Below, one piece after another: positions 5,431-6,850 of a stretch of DNA of 6,850 nucleotides. Each line of letters starts with the position of its first letter. Position 1 is the stretch's first letter. A program made the position numbers and the translations under genes. Source of the stretch: an uncultured Collinsella sp. (GTDB lineage Bacteria; Actinomycetota; Coriobacteriia; Coriobacteriales; Coriobacteriaceae); NCBI GenBank assembly GCA_900550815.1, contig URTW01000108.1, forward strand, positions 1 through 6,850, in the 5' to 3' direction. The notes beneath the pieces were generated by a model. The model was not told where the DNA came from, ran no database searches, and was given only the letters and a program-made list of their open reading frames with translations.

Positions 5431-6147
5431 ATGCTGCGTGCGATGATTGTGGATGATGAGGCGCCGGCTCGCTCGGAGCTTCGCTTCCTGCTCGAGCAAA
5501 CGGGCAAGATCGGCACGATCACGGAGGCGTCGAGCGTCCGCTCCGCCATCGAGATGCTTATGGAAAGTCGCGTGGATGTCGTGTTTCTCGATATCTCGAT
5601 GCCCGGTGCCTCGGGCCTGCAACTTGCCGAGGCGCTGCATAAGCTCAAAAATCCGCCGGCGATCGTGTTTGTGACTGCGTATAGCGACCATGCGGTCGAG
5701 GCATTCGACGTGGATGCCGTCGATTATCTGATGAAGCCGGTCGAGGAAGCTCGCTTGGATCGCGCGATCGAGAAGGTCATGCAACGCGCCAAGCCGGTTA
5801 CGGACAGCAAGGTGACCATCGAGCGTATCCCGGTGGAAAAGGGCGGCCGCAAGGTGCTCATTCCCGTGGACGACATTCGCTTTATCATGGCCAAGGACGA
5901 TTACTCCTGCATCTATACCGTCGATGATCGCTTTTTGTCGACGACCTCGCTGGCGCAGTTTGAGGCCAAGCTCTGCGACTTTGGCTTCTTCCGTGTTCAC
6001 CGCCGCTATATCGTCAACTTGGCGTGCGTCACGGACGTCGAGACGGTGCCCTCGGGCGCCATCCAGCTGGGCATTACGGGCGTCGACGAACGCGTGCCGG
6101 TTTCGCGCCGCCGCGTCGTGCCGCTCAAGAAGGCTCTGAGTCTCTAG
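5431..6147 (+). CDS. LytTR-family response regulator, partner of the upstream kinase
   Basis: The 238-residue protein has the normal size and layout of the AlgR/LytT/BtsR family. The receiver domain (about 3-118) shows the acidic pair Asp8-Asp9, phospho-acceptor Asp54 in VVFLDISMPG, the switch Thr82 in VTAYSDHA, and Lys102 in YLMKPV. A linker leads to the LytTR DNA-binding domain (about 128-236) with the signature FFRVHRRYIVN at 186-196 and VPVSRRRVVPLKKAL near the end. Phosphorylation by the kinase encoded just upstream would be expected to favour dimer formation on direct-repeat promoter sites. Likely targets cannot be named; in related systems they are transporters, cell-wall enzymes or the system's own operon. 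The gene is followed seven bases on by a terminator hairpin, marking the end of the operon. No internal break or missing key residue is seen. Confidence 0.94.
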   Translation: MLRAMIVDDEAPARSELRFLLEQTGKIGTITEASSVRSAIEMLMESRVDVVFLDISMPGASGLQLAEALHKLKNPPAIVFVTAYSDHAVEAFDVDAVDYLMKPVEEARLDRAIEKVMQRAKPVTDSKVTIERIPVEKGGRKVLIPVDDIRFIMAKDDYSCIYTVDDRFLSTTSLAQFEAKLCDFGFFRVHRRYIVNLACVTDVETVPSGAIQLGITGVDERVPVSRRRVVPLKKALSL

Positions 6148-6153
6148 CACACT

Positions 6154-6204
6154 GGCCCCGCAGCCCTGTAGACCCATCGTCTGCGGAGCCGTGGGGCCTT
6201 TTTT
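6154..6204 (+). terminator. Intrinsic terminator ending the kinase/regulator operon
   Basis: GGCCCC at 6154-6159 pairs with GGGGCC at 6193-6198, followed directly by six T residues (6199-6204). An inner helix GCAG (6160-6163) / CTGC (6181-6184) stabilises the loop, leaving an unpaired stretch on the right side; CCGCAG/CTGCGG is an alternative pairing. Position just after the regulator stop fits a transcription end. Confidence 0.8.
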
Positions 6205-6243
6205 GTATGTATCTGCCGAATCGTTTTTTGCGGAAGGGATCCC

Positions 6244-6711
6244 ATGAACAGTGCAAGCGCCAAGCGCATCGACATCATCTCGGACACCCACGGCTATTTA
6301 TCGCCTGCGCTCTTGGACGAGCTTGAGGGCGCAGACCTGATCATCCACGCCGGCGACCTCACGTCGGAGATGGACTACGAGCACCTATGCACCATCGCCC
6401 CCGTGCGGGCCGTACTGGGCAACAACGATTACTACCGCGACTACGGCCCCGATGTAGACCGTCTTGCGCTCTTTACCTACGAAGGCCTCAAATTCGCCGT
6501 AGCTCACTACCGCGAAGACCTTCCGGTGGGATCCGTAGACGTAGCCATCAACGGTCATACCCACGTAACCAAAGAAGCCCAAGTGGGCCGTTGCTTAGTC
6601 CTCAACCCGGGCAGCGCCAGCTACCCCAGAGGCACCCGAGGCCCCACCATGGCCAGAATGCTCGTCAAAGACGGCAAGATCCTAAGCACCAAATTTATTG
6701 CCCTAGACTAA
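6244..6711 (+). CDS. YfcE/MJ0936-type metallophosphoesterase
   Basis: The 155-residue protein is the normal size for the small, single-domain YfcE-like phosphodiesterases of the calcineurin-like superfamily. The metal-binding motifs are complete and in order: SDTHG with Asp14 and His16, HAGDLT with Asp38, LGNND with Asn60 and Asp62, AHY with His88, and NGHTH with His105 and His107, followed by the family's NPGSAS at 121-126. It should bind two divalent metal ions and hydrolyse phosphodiester bonds in the cytoplasm; YfcE-type enzymes are known for activity on artificial substrates, but the natural one is unknown. The ribosome site GGAAGGG at 6232-6238 is five bases from ATG. The gene starts only 39 bases after the preceding terminator, and its promoter is not evident; TATGTA at 6206-6211 is a weak -10 candidate. 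Compared with genes upstream, it uses more GTA, CTA, AGA and CAA codons and is richer in C and A, most clearly in its 3' half. Confidence 0.92.
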   Translation: MNSASAKRIDIISDTHGYLSPALLDELEGADLIIHAGDLTSEMDYEHLCTIAPVRAVLGNNDYYRDYGPDVDRLALFTYEGLKFAVAHYREDLPVGSVDVAINGHTHVTKEAQVGRCLVLNPGSASYPRGTRGPTMARMLVKDGKILSTKFIALD

Positions 6712-6724
6712 CCGCAACAAAAAC

Positions 6725-6755
6725 GGGGGATGTAAAACCGCATCTCCCGATTTTA
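6725..6755 (+). terminator. Intrinsic terminator after the phosphoesterase gene, possibly bidirectional
   Basis: CGGGGGATG (6725-6733) pairs with CATCTCCCG (6742-6750) over nine positions with one G-U pair and an 8-base loop. A-rich sequence lies before it and ATTTT (6751-6755) after it, so it could stop transcription from either side. It starts 13 bases after the stop codon. Confidence 0.72.
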
Positions 6756-6850
6756 AGAGCCAAAGGCCGAGTATCAACAAAATCCCTCAGCCCAACCCCG
6801 CCGAGGCGCACGCGGGCAAGCCGCGCAGCGGCGCACGCCGGCAGAGCTGG
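6756..6850. repeat. Non-coding tail with an imperfect direct repeat at the window edge
   Basis: No ORF with a start codon and ribosome site is seen in these 95 bases. GGCGCACGC occurs at 6805-6813 and again at 6830-6838, exactly 25 bases apart, and both copies continue with similar sequence (GGGCAAGC and CGGCAGAGC). Between them, CGCGG (6811-6815) and CCGCG (6821-6825) can form a small hairpin. On the minus strand one frame ends at a TGA covering 6787-6789 after 20 codons rich in Cys, Arg, Ala and Gly, which does not resemble a protein I know. It could be the end of a convergent gene or part of a GC-rich intergenic repeat that continues past the edge. Confidence 0.3.

Noticed and set aside
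5368..6291. A 307-codon open frame on the minus strand opposite the response regulator
   Set aside because: It is longer than the regulator itself, but it lies entirely antisense to a gene with intact receiver and LytTR motifs, has a His/Arg/Asp-rich translation with no recognisable domain, and is the kind of shadow frame that GC-rich codon bias creates.

Overview
The window is a densely packed stretch of bacterial chromosome with every supported gene on the + strand. It is GC-rich, and most codons end in G or C. Protein types (LytTR regulators, a UMF1/Atg22-type transporter, a zinc-dependent phospholipase C-like protein) and style fit a Gram-positive Actinomycetota of the class Coriobacteriia, most likely Collinsella or a close relative. 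That assignment rests on general resemblance, not on a marker gene. No tRNA, rRNA, CRISPR array, insertion sequence or phage gene is visible.

Layout. (1) Bases 2-262 are the C-terminal 86 codons of a LytTR-type response regulator cut by the window edge. (2) Bases 354-1298 encode a 314-residue cytosolic-looking member of the zinc-dependent phospholipase C family, behind its own candidate promoter. (3) Bases 1400-2659 encode a 12-helix major facilitator transporter of the UMF1/Atg22 type. (4) Bases 2660-2830 are a regulatory intergenic region with a nested repeat, a -10 box and, downstream of that box, a strong intrinsic-terminator hairpin. (5) Bases 2831-6147 form an apparent three-gene unit: a family 2-like glycosyltransferase, a LytS/BtsS-type membrane sensor histidine kinase whose ATG overlaps the glycosyltransferase stop by 4 bases, and a LytTR response regulator 72 bases later. 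The unit is closed by an intrinsic terminator at about 6154-6204. (6) Bases 6244-6711 encode a YfcE/MJ0936-type metallophosphoesterase followed by a terminator hairpin. (7) The last ~95 bases hold no clear gene but contain an imperfect 25-base-spaced direct repeat.

How the parts may work together. The kinase and regulator form a self-contained sensory pair: signal, GAF/membrane input, His243, Asp54 of the regulator, LytTR DNA binding. Regulators of this type commonly control membrane transporters, cell-wall or surface functions. The glycosyltransferase at the head of the operon is translationally coupled to the kinase, so either it makes or modifies a glycan the kinase monitors, or its dosage is meant to track the sensor. 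The hairpin in front of the operon suggests that expression may be limited by early termination. The window-edge LytTR regulator is a different paralogue and its partner lies outside the window.

The most interesting things here are the glycosyltransferase-kinase-regulator operon and its terminator-bearing leader. All individual gene families are known. Nothing seen proves a wholly new system.
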